64,000 nucleotides of DNA from Amedibacterium intestinale (lineage in GTDB: Bacteria; Bacillota_I; Bacilli_A; Erysipelotrichales; Erysipelotrichaceae). A program made the translations under genes and the position numbers. The first letter of the stretch is position 1. Each line of letters starts with the position of its first letter. Location: positions 434,001-498,000 of the forward strand of contig NZ_AP019711.1 of the NCBI RefSeq assembly GCF_010537335.1. Reading direction: 5' to 3'. The notes beneath the pieces are model-generated. The model saw nothing but the letters and a program-made list of their open reading frames with translations, did not search any database and was not told where the DNA came from. Below, piece by piece: positions 7,425 to 16,696 of this stretch.

Positions 7425-10151
7425 ATGGAATATAAAGATACATTGTTGATGCCAAAGACAAGTTTTGAAATGCGTGGAAAGCTTCCAAGCAAAGAACCTG
7501 GATTTCAGAAACGTTGGAAAGAAATGAGCATTTATGAAAAAATGCTGGAAAAAAGAGAGGGATGTGAAGCATTTGTTTTGCATGATGGACCTCCTTATGC
7601 AAATGGTGATATTCATTTAGGACATGCATTAAATAAAGTTTTAAAAGATGTTATTTTAAGAAGTAAATTTATGGCAGGATATAAAGTGCCATATATTCCA
7701 GGATGGGATACACATGGACTTCCTATTGAAACAGCTATTCAAAAATTGGGTCATAACCGCAAAGAAATGGAATTATCTGATTTCCGTAAATTATGCTATA
7801 ACTATGCATTGGAACAGGTAGAACGTCAAAAAGCTGGTTTCTTATCTTTAGGGGTAGTAGGAGATTATGATCATCCATATATTACATTGCAGAAGGAATT
7901 TGAAGCTCATCAAATTGATATTTTTGGTAAAATGGCAATGAATGGTTTGATTTATAAAGGATTAAAACCAGTATACTGGAGTCCATCTAGTGAGACAGCT
8001 TTAGCAGAAGCAGAAATTGAATATAAAGATATTAAATCACCTACAATTTTCGTTAAATTTGCTGTAAAAGATGGAAAAGGAGTTTTAGATACAGATACAT
8101 CTTTTGTTATTTGGACTACAACACCTTGGACAATTCCTGCTAACTTGGCAATTTGTTTGAACAAAGATTATACATATGCACTTGTAGAAAGTGAAAAGGG
8201 AAAATTGATCGTTCTTGATGAATTAGTTGATTCTTTGTGGGAAAAATTTGGATTGACAGTAAAAAACAAAATTGCTACTTATAAAGGCAGTGAGTTGGAA
8301 ATGATTACTTGCCAGCATCCTTTATATGATCGCGAATCTTTAGTGATTCTTGGAGATCATGTTACAGCTGACGCTGGTACTGGATGTGTTCACACAGCAC
8401 CAGGATTTGGTGCAGATGACTTCTTTATTGGACAAAAATACGGTTTGCCAGCATATTGTAATGTTGATGAACATGGATGTATGATGGAAGAATGTGGAGA
8501 ATGGTTAGCTGGTCAATATGTTGATGATGCGAATAAAACTGTTACACAGAAATTAGATGAACTTGGAGCATTATTAAAACTTGAATTTATTACCCATTCC
8601 TATCCACATGATTGGAGAACAAAAAAACCAATTATTTTCCGTGCAACAACACAGTGGTTTGCATCTATTGATAAAATTCGTACACAGTTGTTAGATGAAA
8701 TCGCAAAAGTAGATTGGATTCCTAAATGGGGCGAACAGCGTATGCATAATATGATTGCAGATCGTGGAGACTGGTGTATTTCACGTCAGCGTGCATGGGG
8801 TGTGCCAATTCCAATTTTCTATGCTGAAGATGATACTCCAATTATGGATGAAAATGTATTTGCACATGTAGCTGCATTATTTAAAGAACATGGTTCTAAC
8901 ATCTGGTTTGAAAAAGAAGCAAATGAACTTCTTCCAGAAGGATATACACATCCTGGTTCACCAAATAACATTTTCCGTAAAGAAACAGATACAATGGATG
9001 TTTGGTTTGATTCAGGAAGTTCTCATACTGGTGCTATGATGGATAGAGGTTTAGGATATCCTGCTGATTTATATTTTGAAGGAAGCGACCAGTATAGAGG
9101 GTGGTTTAACTCTTCCTTGATTATTGGTACTGCAGTACATGGACATTCTCCATATAAACAAGTATTAAGCCATGGATTTGTTATGGATGGCAAAGGGGTT
9201 AAAATGTCGAAATCTCAGTGGAATGCAGTAGCACCTGGGGAAATCACAAAGAAATATGGGGCAGATATTCTTCGTTTGTGGGCAGCTAGTGTAGACTATC
9301 AGGCAGATTGCAGTATGTCTGATGAGATTATGAAACAGGTTAGTGAAAACTATCGTAAAGTACGTAATACATTTAGATTCCTGCTAGCAAACATCAATCC
9401 TGAAACAGATTTTACAAAAGAAGATTTAGTAGATGTAAAAGAGTTAAGTTTATTAGATAAATATATGCTGATTCGTTTATATGAAGTAAATGAAAAAGCT
9501 AAAAAAGCATATAAAGAATATCGTTTTGCAGATGTTACAAGTATGTTGACAACATTGATGACAAATGAATTTTCTTCTTATTATCTAGATTATACAAAAG
9601 ATATTTTGTATATTGAAAAGAAAGATGATGTAAAACGTCGTCAGGTACAAACTGTTCTATATCATGCTTTAAATGTACTTGTCCGTTTATGGGCTCCAAT
9701 TCTTGTTCACACTTGTGAAGAAGTAAATGATTTCTTCCACGCAGAAGATGAAAGTATTCACTTGGGAAGCTTCTTGGAATCTATTGATGTTGAGGAAAAT
9801 GAAGAAATTAAAGCTGAGATGGAAAAATTAATGGCAGTACGTAGCGATGTCTTTAAGGCTTTGGAAGAAGCACGTGCGGATAAAATCATAGGTAAATCAT
9901 TGGAAGCTTATGTGAAAGTGCATGTGAATGAAGAGCTATCTACTTTAATTAATAAGTATTGTGGTGCTCACTTTAACCAATGGCTAATTGTCTCTAAAGC
10001 TGAACTTTGCAATGAAGAATTAAAAACATATGATGTATGTCAGGTAAGTGTAGAAAAATGTAATGGTCATGTATGCCCACGCTGCTGGAATATCACAGAC
10101 TCTACAGCAGAAGATGGATTGTGTGAACGTTGTGCATCTGTATTAAAATAA
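7425..10151 (+). CDS. ileS: Isoleucine--tRNA ligase
   Basis: Class I synthetase charging tRNA-Ile, 908 residues. It has the HIGH-type motif HLGH (about 63-66, within PPYANGDIHLGHALNK), the CP1 editing domain (WTTTPWTIPANLA), KMSKS (about 593-597) and a C-terminal zinc finger (CPRCW and CERC, from about 883). The ATG is preceded by AAGGAGGATG; an upstream in-frame start at 7392 lies within the T-box terminator and is rejected. Confidence 0.97.
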   Translation: MEYKDTLLMPKTSFEMRGKLPSKEPGFQKRWKEMSIYEKMLEKREGCEAFVLHDGPPYANGDIHLGHALNKVLKDVILRSKFMAGYKVPYIPGWDTHGLPIETAIQKLGHNRKEMELSDFRKLCYNYALEQVERQKAGFLSLGVVGDYDHPYITLQKEFEAHQIDIFGKMAMNGLIYKGLKPVYWSPSSETALAEAEIEYKDIKSPTIFVKFAVKDGKGVLDTDTSFVIWTTTPWTIPANLAICLNKDYTYALVESEKGKLIVLDELVDSLWEKFGLTVKNKIATYKGSELEMITCQHPLYDRESLVILGDHVTADAGTGCVHTAPGFGADDFFIGQKYGLPAYCNVDEHGCMMEECGEWLAGQYVDDANKTVTQKLDELGALLKLEFITHSYPHDWRTKKPIIFRATTQWFASIDKIRTQLLDEIAKVDWIPKWGEQRMHNMIADRGDWCISRQRAWGVPIPIFYAEDDTPIMDENVFAHVAALFKEHGSNIWFEKEANELLPEGYTHPGSPNNIFRKETDTMDVWFDSGSSHTGAMMDRGLGYPADLYFEGSDQYRGWFNSSLIIGTAVHGHSPYKQVLSHGFVMDGKGVKMSKSQWNAVAPGEITKKYGADILRLWAASVDYQADCSMSDEIMKQVSENYRKVRNTFRFLLANINPETDFTKEDLVDVKELSLLDKYMLIRLYEVNEKAKKAYKEYRFADVTSMLTTLMTNEFSSYYLDYTKDILYIEKKDDVKRRQVQTVLYHALNVLVRLWAPILVHTCEEVNDFFHAEDESIHLGSFLESIDVEENEEIKAEMEKLMAVRSDVFKALEEARADKIIGKSLEAYVKVHVNEELSTLINKYCGAHFNQWLIVSKAELCNEELKTYDVCQVSVEKCNGHVCPRCWNITDSTAEDGLCERCASVLK

Positions 10152-10157
10152 AGTATA

Positions 10158-10193
10158 AAAACAGTGAATAAAATAGATATTCACTGTTTTTAA
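10158..10193 (+). terminator. Intrinsic terminator after ileS
   Basis: AACAGTGAATA, short loop, ATATTCACTGTT followed by Ts. Confidence 0.85.
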
Positions 10194-10211
10194 CATTCTC
10201 TCATATAAAAA

Positions 10212-10240
10212 TTGAATATTTTTAAAAATTAAAGTACAAT
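10212..10240 (+). promoter_or_regulatory. Promoter of the SpoU methyltransferase gene
   Basis: TTGAAT (10212-10217), 17-base spacer, TACAAT (10235-10240), 25 bases before the start codon. Confidence 0.6.
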
Positions 10241-10265
10241 AGCTACGATAGAAAGAGGGAAGTTT

Positions 10266-10991
10266 ATGAAAATAACATCTTTAACAAATGCCAAAGTAAA
10301 ACAATGGTCAAAATATAAAGAAAAGAAATACAGGGAAATTGATAAAAAGTTTTTAATTGAAGGAGAACATCTTTTACAAGAAGCACATAAAGAAGGTTTG
10401 ATTGAGTGTGTAATAAGTGTAGAAGAAAATACTTCGTGGGATATGTATGAACACTATGAAATTACTTCGGATATAATGAAGAAACTATCTTCTAGTGTTT
10501 CTGGAAGCAATATTATGGCATTATGTCATTACCCAGAACAAAAAGAAACGTATGGAAAGAAAATTATCATACTAGATGATGTACAAGATCCTGGTAATTT
10601 AGGCACAATCATACGAAGTGCGTTGTCTTTTGGATATGATAGTATTATCTTGTCAAAAGGATGTGCAGATGTATATAATGAAAAAGTTATTCGTTCTACA
10701 CAAGGTGCATGTTTCCATATTCCGGTATTTCGAAAAGATTTACAGGAAGTTCTTACTGATTTTAAACAGCAGGGCATAGCAGTCTATGGAACTGCTTTAA
10801 AAAATGCAATAGATTTACAGGAACTTGAAGTTAAATCGCCATATGCCTTTGTTTTTGGCAATGAAGGACAGGGAGTAAGTCAAGGGATTTTAAATAGATG
10901 TGATAAACTTGTGAAAATTGAAATGGAAACTTTTGAATCTTTAAATGTAGCAGTTGCGGCAGGTATATGTATGTATACATGCAATCATTAA
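10266..10991 (+). CDS. TrmH/SpoU-family RNA 2'-O-methyltransferase
   Basis: SAM-dependent RNA ribose methylase of the SPOUT class, 241 residues. The N-terminal substrate-binding part starts with the typical SLTNAKVKQWSKY. The C-terminal knotted domain has motif 1 (DDVQDPGNLGTIIRSA, Asn and Arg), motif 2 (FVFGNEGQGVS) and motif 3 (ESLNVAVAAGICMY). Closest in layout to the RlmB/YsgA group acting on 23S rRNA; the exact target is not determined. Confidence 0.9.
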   Translation: MKITSLTNAKVKQWSKYKEKKYREIDKKFLIEGEHLLQEAHKEGLIECVISVEENTSWDMYEHYEITSDIMKKLSSSVSGSNIMALCHYPEQKETYGKKIIILDDVQDPGNLGTIIRSALSFGYDSIILSKGCADVYNEKVIRSTQGACFHIPVFRKDLQEVLTDFKQQGIAVYGTALKNAIDLQELEVKSPYAFVFGNEGQGVSQGILNRCDKLVKIEMETFESLNVAVAAGICMYTCNH

Positions 10992-11025
10992 CGATATAAA
11001 AATTGATATGAATCTATGTTTCGAT

Positions 11026-11074
11026 AAAAAACAGATGATCAATGAGAACTAGTTCCATTACCATCTGTTTTTTT
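11026..11074 (+). terminator. Intrinsic terminator after the SpoU gene
   Basis: AAAACAGATG (11028-11037) pairs with CATCTGTTTT (11062-11071) before a T run. Confidence 0.75.
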
Positions 11075-11086
11075 ATATGGAATACA

Positions 11087-11140
11087 ATAAAAAAACTGTG
11101 ATTTATCAGAGAAGTAATTTTCTCTTATTCATCACAGTTT
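11087..11140 (-). terminator. Intrinsic terminator of the thiolase gene
   Basis: On the minus strand AAACTGTGAT and ATCACAGTTT form a long stem with an inner GAGAA/TTCTC stem, followed by a T run. It lies just after the thiolase stop. Confidence 0.8.
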
Positions 11141-11148
11141 CTTTTTTA

Positions 11149-12354
11149 TTAAGGACGTTTAACGATAACTGCTGTACCTTGACCTCCACCAATACATAGA
11201 GAAGCAAGTCCAAGTTTAACATCACGTTTAACCATTTCATGAATTAAAGATACTAGGATACGGTTACCTGAAGCCCCAACAGGGTGTCCTAAAGCGATAG
11301 CTCCACCGTTTACATTTGTTTTAGCCATGAATTCTTCACGGTCAATGCCATGTTCTTCAACTAATTCGTGGATAACTCCTAATGACTGAGCAGCAAATGC
11401 TTCGTTAAGTTCTACTAATTCAATATCTTGTAATTTTAAATCAGCATAGTTCAAAGCATTACGAATTGCTGGAGTAGGTCCTAATCCCATTGTTAATGGA
11501 TCAACACCACCCTGTCCAATTCCAATAATTTCACAAATTGGAGTAAGATTATATTTTTCAACAGCTTCTTCGCTAGCTAATAAAACAAAGCTTGCACCAT
11601 CATTGATACCAGAAGCATTACCTGCTGTTACTGTACCATCTTTAATGAATGCTGGACGAAGTTTAGCGAGTTTTTCTGGAGTAGATTTACGGTTAGGGTG
11701 TTCATCTGTATCAAAGATAACAGTTTCTTTTCTAAGTTTTACTTCCACTGGTACAATTTCATCTTTGAAACGTCCGCCATCTACTGCAGCGATAGCTTTC
11801 TGCTGAGAAGCATAAGCAAATTCATCTTGCATTTCACGAGTGATATTGTATTTTTTCGCAATATTTTCAGCAGTTACACCCATGTGGATTTTGTGTTTAG
11901 CATCTGTTAATGCATCATAAATCATGTGGTCTGTAACTTTGAAATCTCCCATTTTGTTTCCTGTACGAGTATTTGCAGGAATTAGGTAAGGAGCACCTGA
12001 CATAGATTCAACACCACCGGCAATAACGATATCGTTAAAACCAGTTTGAATAGACATAACACCTTCCATTACTGTTCTTAAACCAGAACCACAAACCATA
12101 TTTACAGAATGTGCACATACAGTTTCAGGAATACCAGCTTCCAATAAAATCTGACGAGCAATATTCTGTCCAAGTCCTGCACCTAAAACGTTACCGCAAA
12201 TTAATTCGTCAACGTTTTCTGGAGCTACTTTGGCATCTTCCAATAAAGCTTTAACAACAGTTGTACCTAAATCAAGAGGAGATACAGTTGTTAAAGATCC
12301 TAGAAAGCTACCGATAGCGCTACGTTTAGCACTGATTACATAAGTTTTTTTCAT
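11149..12354 (-). CDS. thlA: Acetyl-CoA C-acetyltransferase (thiolase)
   Basis: Condenses two acetyl-CoA to acetoacetyl-CoA, the first step of the butyrate pathway. 401 residues is slightly above the usual 392. The catalytic set is complete: Cys88 in VNMVCGSG, His357 in ALGHPVG and Cys387 in SLCIGGGQG. It is transcribed away from the bcd operon, sharing its upstream region, and ends at its own terminator. The biosynthetic role is inferred from the neighbouring butyrate genes; the same fold also serves degradation. Confidence 0.96.
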   Translation of the reverse strand: MKKTYVISAKRSAIGSFLGSLTTVSPLDLGTTVVKALLEDAKVAPENVDELICGNVLGAGLGQNIARQILLEAGIPETVCAHSVNMVCGSGLRTVMEGVMSIQTGFNDIVIAGGVESMSGAPYLIPANTRTGNKMGDFKVTDHMIYDALTDAKHKIHMGVTAENIAKKYNITREMQDEFAYASQQKAIAAVDGGRFKDEIVPVEVKLRKETVIFDTDEHPNRKSTPEKLAKLRPAFIKDGTVTAGNASGINDGASFVLLASEEAVEKYNLTPICEIIGIGQGGVDPLTMGLGPTPAIRNALNYADLKLQDIELVELNEAFAAQSLGVIHELVEEHGIDREEFMAKTNVNGGAIALGHPVGASGNRILVSLIHEMVKRDVKLGLASLCIGGGQGTAVIVKRP

Positions 12355-12389
12355 ATTCTTCTACCTGTCTTTCTTTTATGTGTACGTAG

Positions 12390-12407
12390 TTGTTACGTAT
12401 TTCACAC
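12390..12407. promoter_or_regulatory. Degenerate Rex-like operator at the thiolase transcription start
   Basis: TTGTTACGTATTTCACAC matches the Rex consensus TTGTTAA-N4-TTAACAA at 11 of 14 defined positions. It lies just downstream of the minus-strand -10, where a bound repressor would block transcription. Weak on its own, but supported by the perfect site on the other side of this region. Confidence 0.4.
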
Positions 12408-12411
12408 CATT

Positions 12412-12440
12412 ATGATAGCGAAAAAAGATTTGTATGTCAA
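12412..12440 (-). promoter_or_regulatory. Promoter of the thiolase gene
   Basis: On the minus strand: TTGACA (12440-12435), 17-base spacer, TATCAT (12417-12412), about 58 bases before the start codon. Confidence 0.75.
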
Positions 12441-12574
12441 CATCTTGTGAAAAAAATAATTAGTGAAATTCCATATATTTTCATTGTTATAAAAAAGTAG
12501 ATTTCGTTATGTTTTATATTATAAATTATATAGAAAACAATAAGTACACGGTAAGAATTTAAAAAAATAAAAAC

Positions 12575-12592
12575 TTGTTAAATTTTTAACAA
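12575..12592. promoter_or_regulatory. Rex-type operator before the butyrate operon
   Basis: TTGTTAAATTTTTAACAA is a perfect inverted repeat equal to TTGTTAA-N4-TTAACAA, the site known for the NADH-sensing repressor Rex. It ends five bases before the -35 of the bcd promoter. In clostridia Rex represses butyrate genes and releases them when NADH is high; the same is inferred here. No rex gene is in the window. Confidence 0.85.
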
Positions 12593-12597
12593 ATGTA

Positions 12598-12626
12598 TTG
12601 ACTACTGGCAGATAAAGGACTACAAT
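12598..12626 (+). promoter_or_regulatory. Promoter of the bcd-etf-hbd operon
   Basis: TTGACT (12598-12603), 17-base spacer, TACAAT (12621-12626). The leader to the bcd ATG is about 80 bases. Confidence 0.8.
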
Positions 12627-12711
12627 GAGAAGTGGATTATGGGTTCCTTCCAGGAATTACATTTATAAATCCTATACTAGTTCAAGTAAATTCAAGGAGA
12701 GGAGAACACTT

Positions 12712-13851
12712 ATGGACTTCATGTTAACAGAACAACAACAAATGATGAAGAAACTATTCGCTGAATTCGCTGAAAAAGATGTAAAACCTCTTGCAGCAGA
12801 AGTTGACGAAGATGAACGATTCCCACGTGAAAACGTAGAAACAATGAAAGCATGTAAAATGCTTGGTATTCCATACCCAAGAGAATACGGTGGTGCTGGA
12901 GCTGATTATTTAAGCTATATTCTTGCAGTAGAAGAATTAAGTAAAAAATGCGGTACAACAGGAGTTGTATTATCCGCACATACATCATTAGGTACTTGGC
13001 CAATTTTTGCATTCGGTACTGAAGAACAGAAACAGAAATATTTGCCAGACTTATGTACTGGTGAAAAATTAGCTGCTTTTGGATTGACAGAACCAAATGC
13101 TGGTACAGATGCTGCTGGTCAGCAGACAACTGCAGTGAAAGATGGAGAAGACTACATCTTAAACGGTACAAAGATTTTCATTACAAATGCTGGTGAAGCT
13201 GATGTATATATTATCTTTGCGATGACAGATAAAACGAAAGGTAACCATGGTATTTCTGCATTTATCGTAGAAAAAGGTATGCCAGGATTTACTGTTGGAC
13301 AGCACGAAAAGAAATTAGGTATTCGTGGTAGTGCAACAAGTGAATTGATTTTCAACAATGTGCGTTTGAGTAAAGACCACCTGTTAGGTCAGGAAGGAAA
13401 AGGATTTAAAATTGCCATGATGACACTGGATGGTGGACGTATTGGTATCGCTGCTCAGGCATTAGGTATTGCACAGGGTGCGATTGATGAAGTTGTTCCT
13501 TATGTAAAATCTCGTAAACAGTTTGGACGTGCTATTTCAAAATTCCAAAATACACAGTTCCAGTTAGCTGATATGCAGACAAAAGTAGATGCTGCAAGAT
13601 GGCTGGTTTATGATGCTGCATGTAAAAAACAGGAAGGAAAACCTTACTCTGTAGAAGCTGCAAAAGCAAAATTATTTGCAGCTGAAGTAGCTATGGAAGT
13701 TACAACAAAAGCTATCCAGTTAATGGGTGGATATGGTTATACTCGTGATTACCCAGTAGAAAGAATGTTCCGTGATGCAAAAATCACTGAAATCTATGAA
13801 GGTACATCTGAAGTACAGCGTATGGTTATCGCTGGAGCAATGTTGAAATAG
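12712..13851 (+). CDS. bcd: Butyryl-CoA dehydrogenase (short-chain acyl-CoA dehydrogenase)
   Basis: FAD enzyme reducing crotonyl-CoA to butyryl-CoA, 379 residues. It starts MDFMLTEQQQMMKKLF, typical of the family. AFGLTEPNAGTDA and FITNAGEADVYI form the FAD-binding middle, and YEGTSE near 363 carries the catalytic glutamate. The ATG at 12712 follows AAGGAGAGGAG; an in-frame ATG at 12625 lies at the -10 and is rejected. Genes for both electron-transfer flavoprotein subunits follow directly, as expected for the bifurcating Bcd-Etf complex that couples crotonyl-CoA reduction to ferredoxin reduction. Confidence 0.96.
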   Translation: MDFMLTEQQQMMKKLFAEFAEKDVKPLAAEVDEDERFPRENVETMKACKMLGIPYPREYGGAGADYLSYILAVEELSKKCGTTGVVLSAHTSLGTWPIFAFGTEEQKQKYLPDLCTGEKLAAFGLTEPNAGTDAAGQQTTAVKDGEDYILNGTKIFITNAGEADVYIIFAMTDKTKGNHGISAFIVEKGMPGFTVGQHEKKLGIRGSATSELIFNNVRLSKDHLLGQEGKGFKIAMMTLDGGRIGIAAQALGIAQGAIDEVVPYVKSRKQFGRAISKFQNTQFQLADMQTKVDAARWLVYDAACKKQEGKPYSVEAAKAKLFAAEVAMEVTTKAIQLMGGYGYTRDYPVERMFRDAKITEIYEGTSEVQRMVIAGAMLK

Positions 13852-13870
13852 TAGGAAAGGAATGAAGATC

Positions 13871-14659
13871 ATGAAAATTATCGTTCTTGTAAAACAGGTA
13901 CCGGATTCAACTGAAATCCGTGTTGATAAAGTAACTGGTACATTGATTCGTGCCGGTGTTCCAAGTATCATCAATCCAGATGATTTGGCAGGTGTTGAAG
14001 AAGCACTTAAAATTAAAGAAACAACAGGGGCAACTGTTACCGTAGTTTCTATGGGTCCACCTCAGGCTAGTGGAATGTTGAAAGAATTGTATGGTCGTGG
14101 AGTTGATGAATGTGTATTGATTACTGACCGTGCATTTGCTGGTGCAGATACTTGTGCTACTTCTAGTACACTTGCTGCTGCAATCGAAAAACTTGGTTAT
14201 GACTTGATTATTGCAGGTCGTCAGGCAATCGATGGAGATACTGCACAGGTTGGTCCTCAGACTGCAGAACGTTTGGACATTCCTCAGGTAACTTATGTTG
14301 ATAAAATCATTGATATCAATGATGAAAAAATTACAGTAAGAAAATCATTGGAAGAAAGTGAAGAAATCATTGAAGCTAAACTTCCATGTCTATTAACTAC
14401 TTTAAGTGGAATGAACTCTCCTCGTTACATGAACTGTAATGACATCGTTGATTCTTTCTCCAAAGAAGTAAAAATCATGACATTCAATGATTTAGGTATC
14501 GCTGCAGAAAAAGTTGGTCTTGCAGGTTCTCCAACAAAAGTACATCACACATTTACAAAAGATGTAACTGCAGAAACTGAAACTTATGAACTGCCAGCTG
14601 CTGAAGCTGCAAAACTAATTGCGAAAACATTGAAAGAAAAACAGATTATTACAAAATAG
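13871..14659 (+). CDS. etfB: Electron transfer flavoprotein, beta subunit
   Basis: Nucleotide-binding subunit of the Bcd-Etf complex, 262 residues, starting MKIIVLVKQVPDS as in other EtfB proteins. DLIIAGRQAIDGDTAQVGP is the family signature. The ATG at 13871 is chosen because AGGAAAGG is ten bases upstream; the ATG at 13862 is only one base from it. It follows bcd by 19 bases and precedes etfA by 13. Confidence 0.95.
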   Translation: MKIIVLVKQVPDSTEIRVDKVTGTLIRAGVPSIINPDDLAGVEEALKIKETTGATVTVVSMGPPQASGMLKELYGRGVDECVLITDRAFAGADTCATSSTLAAAIEKLGYDLIIAGRQAIDGDTAQVGPQTAERLDIPQVTYVDKIIDINDEKITVRKSLEESEEIIEAKLPCLLTTLSGMNSPRYMNCNDIVDSFSKEVKIMTFNDLGIAAEKVGLAGSPTKVHHTFTKDVTAETETYELPAAEAAKLIAKTLKEKQIITK

Positions 14660-14672
14660 GAGGAGAAGAACA

Positions 14673-15695
14673 ATGGCTAAATTTGAAGGATACAAAGATA
14701 TTTACGTATTCGTTGAACAAAGAAATGGCGTTATTGCCAATGTTGGATACGAATTGATTTCCGAAGCTAGAAAATTAGTGGCTTCCATTCCTCACATGGG
14801 ATTTAAAGTTGTTGGTGTTTTACTTGGACATAACATCAAAGATCAGGCACAGACTGTTATCGCACATGGTGCTGATAAAGTTATCGTAGCTGATGATGCT
14901 ATGCTGGAAGGATACTCTACACAGTTTTATACTGATACATTAACGCAGATTATCAATGAATTTAAACCAGATAGTTTCTTAACTGGTGCAACGGTATTAG
15001 GTCGTGATTTAGCACCACGTGTTGCTGCTCGTTTGAATGCTGGTTTAACTGCAGATGCTACAAAAATTGAAATGGACCCTGAAAAGAAAGATGAAGCTTT
15101 ACTTTTGGTAACTCGTCCAACATTTGGTGGTAACTTATTTGGTACAATCATTTGTCCAGATACTCGTCCACAAATGGCTACGATTCGTCCAAACGTATTC
15201 TCTATGGATGCTCCAGATGCATCAAGAAGTGGAGAAGTTATTGAATTTACTCCAAAATTTGAAAATACAGATGCAAAAGTTGTTGTAAAAGAAGTTATCG
15301 CTAAAGTGGTAGAAGGTATTGATATTACAAAATGCGATATTCTTGTAGGTGCTGGTCGTGGTGCTGAAGACTGCTTAGATATGGTACAGGCTGTAGCTGA
15401 TGAATTAGGTGGAGCTATGTGTGCTTCTCGTGCAGTAGTTGATGATGGATTTGCATCTAAAGATATTCAGGTAGGACAGACTGGTAAGACAGTACGTCCA
15501 TCTCTATACATTGCTTGCGGTATTTCAGGTGCTTGTCAGCACGTAGCTGGTATGGAAAAATCTGATATGATCATCGCTATCAACCGTGATCCTCAGGCTG
15601 AAATTTTCTCTATTGCCAACATGGGATTTGTAGGTGATGTAAAAGAAATTCTTCCTTTATTGAAAGAAGAAATTATTGCTGCTAAAAAAGCATAA
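14673..15695 (+). CDS. etfA: Electron transfer flavoprotein, alpha subunit
   Basis: FAD-binding partner of EtfB, 340 residues. The C-terminal FAD domain has the signature GQTGKTVRPSLYIACGISGA and ends with NRDPQAEIFSIANMGFVGD. It lacks the N-terminal ferredoxin extension of some anaerobic EtfA proteins. AGGAGGAGAA precedes the ATG. Confidence 0.96.
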   Translation: MAKFEGYKDIYVFVEQRNGVIANVGYELISEARKLVASIPHMGFKVVGVLLGHNIKDQAQTVIAHGADKVIVADDAMLEGYSTQFYTDTLTQIINEFKPDSFLTGATVLGRDLAPRVAARLNAGLTADATKIEMDPEKKDEALLLVTRPTFGGNLFGTIICPDTRPQMATIRPNVFSMDAPDASRSGEVIEFTPKFENTDAKVVVKEVIAKVVEGIDITKCDILVGAGRGAEDCLDMVQAVADELGGAMCASRAVVDDGFASKDIQVGQTGKTVRPSLYIACGISGACQHVAGMEKSDMIIAINRDPQAEIFSIANMGFVGDVKEILPLLKEEIIAAKKA

Positions 15696-15706
15696 CATTA
15701 GTTGAA

Positions 15707-15731
15707 ACAGAAAGGGCAATGCCCTTTCTGT
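15707..15731 (+). terminator. Strong hairpin between etfA and hbd, without T run
   Basis: ACAGAAAGGGC, loop AAT, GCCCTTTCTGT: an 11-bp perfect stem, followed by ATAATAAAA rather than Ts. It is more likely an RNA stabiliser or processing site that sets the level of hbd relative to bcd-etf than a full terminator. Confidence 0.5.
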
Positions 15732-15756
15732 ATAATAAAAAAAAGGAGATATGAAC

Positions 15757-16596
15757 ATGAAAAAAGTTGGTGTAATTGGTGCTGGAACAATGGGACAAGG
15801 TATCGCAAATGCATTTGCTACAAATGGTTATGATGTAACTGTATGCGATATTAAATTGGAATGGGCACAGAATGGTATTAATAAAATTGGTGCAAAACTT
15901 GACAAATTAGTTTCAAGAGAAAAAATGACTGCTGATAAAGCTGGTGAAATCAAAGGAAATCTAAAAGCTGGTGAATACAGTGATTTAGCTGACTGTGATT
16001 TAGTAGTTGAAGCTGTACTTGAAATTATGGAAACGAAAAAAGAACTGTTCTCTACTTTAGATGGTATCTGCAAAGATTCTTGTATCTTTGGTACAAACAC
16101 TTCTTCTTTATCAGTTACTGAAATTGCTAAGGGAATTAAACACCCAGTTATCGGTATGCATTTCTTTAACCCAGCGGATCGTATGAAACTGGTTGAAGTT
16201 ATTTCTGGAATTAACACTCCAGCAGAAACAAAAGAAGCAATCATTGAAATTTCTAAATCATTAGGAAAAACTCCAGTTGAAGTTGCAGAAGGTCCAGGAT
16301 TTGTAGTAAACCGTATTCTGATCCCTATGATCAATGAAGCTGCTACTATTTTACAGGAAGGTATTGCTTCTATTGAAGATATCGATACTGCTATGAAACT
16401 TGGGGCTAATCATCCAATGGGACCATTGGCTTTAGGTGACTTGATTGGTCTTGATATTGTAGTTGCTATCATGGATGTTTTATATGCTGAAACTCACGAC
16501 AGCAAATATCGTTGCTGTACATTATTAAGAAAAATGGTTCGTGGTGGAAAACTAGGTCAGAAAACTGGTGTAGGATTCTACGACTATTCTAAATAA
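15757..16596 (+). CDS. hbd: 3-hydroxybutyryl-CoA dehydrogenase
   Basis: Reduces acetoacetyl-CoA to 3-hydroxybutyryl-CoA with NAD(P)H. 279 residues. The N-terminal Rossmann motif GAGTMGQG is at 8-15; the catalytic His block GMHFFNPADRMKLVE and the C-terminal dimer domain follow. The ATG at 15757 lies eight bases after AAGGAG; the one at 15751 is two bases after it. Confidence 0.95.
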   Translation: MKKVGVIGAGTMGQGIANAFATNGYDVTVCDIKLEWAQNGINKIGAKLDKLVSREKMTADKAGEIKGNLKAGEYSDLADCDLVVEAVLEIMETKKELFSTLDGICKDSCIFGTNTSSLSVTEIAKGIKHPVIGMHFFNPADRMKLVEVISGINTPAETKEAIIEISKSLGKTPVEVAEGPGFVVNRILIPMINEAATILQEGIASIEDIDTAMKLGANHPMGPLALGDLIGLDIVVAIMDVLYAETHDSKYRCCTLLRKMVRGGKLGQKTGVGFYDYSK

Positions 16597-16614
16597 GAAG
16601 TCTTTTAAGTAACG

Positions 16615-16670
16615 AAAGTGAATCTATAATTTCACATGACTACCATTGAAATTGTGGGTTCACTTTTTTA
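16615..16670 (+). terminator. Hairpin terminator between hbd and crt
   Basis: AAAGTGAA (16615-16622) and TTCACTTT (16659-16666) close a long stem with an inner ATTTCA/TGAAAT pairing, followed by Ts. It would make crt at least partly a separate transcript. Confidence 0.7.
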
Positions 16671-16696
16671 AAAATGTTTAAGGAAGGAAGATACAC

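Noticed and set aside
11603-11910. Plus-strand open frames within thiolase
   Set aside because: Antisense to a clearly conserved enzyme.
12625-12711. N-terminal extension of bcd
   Set aside because: Starts at the promoter -10 and is not family-like; the ATG at 12712 has a strong ribosome site.
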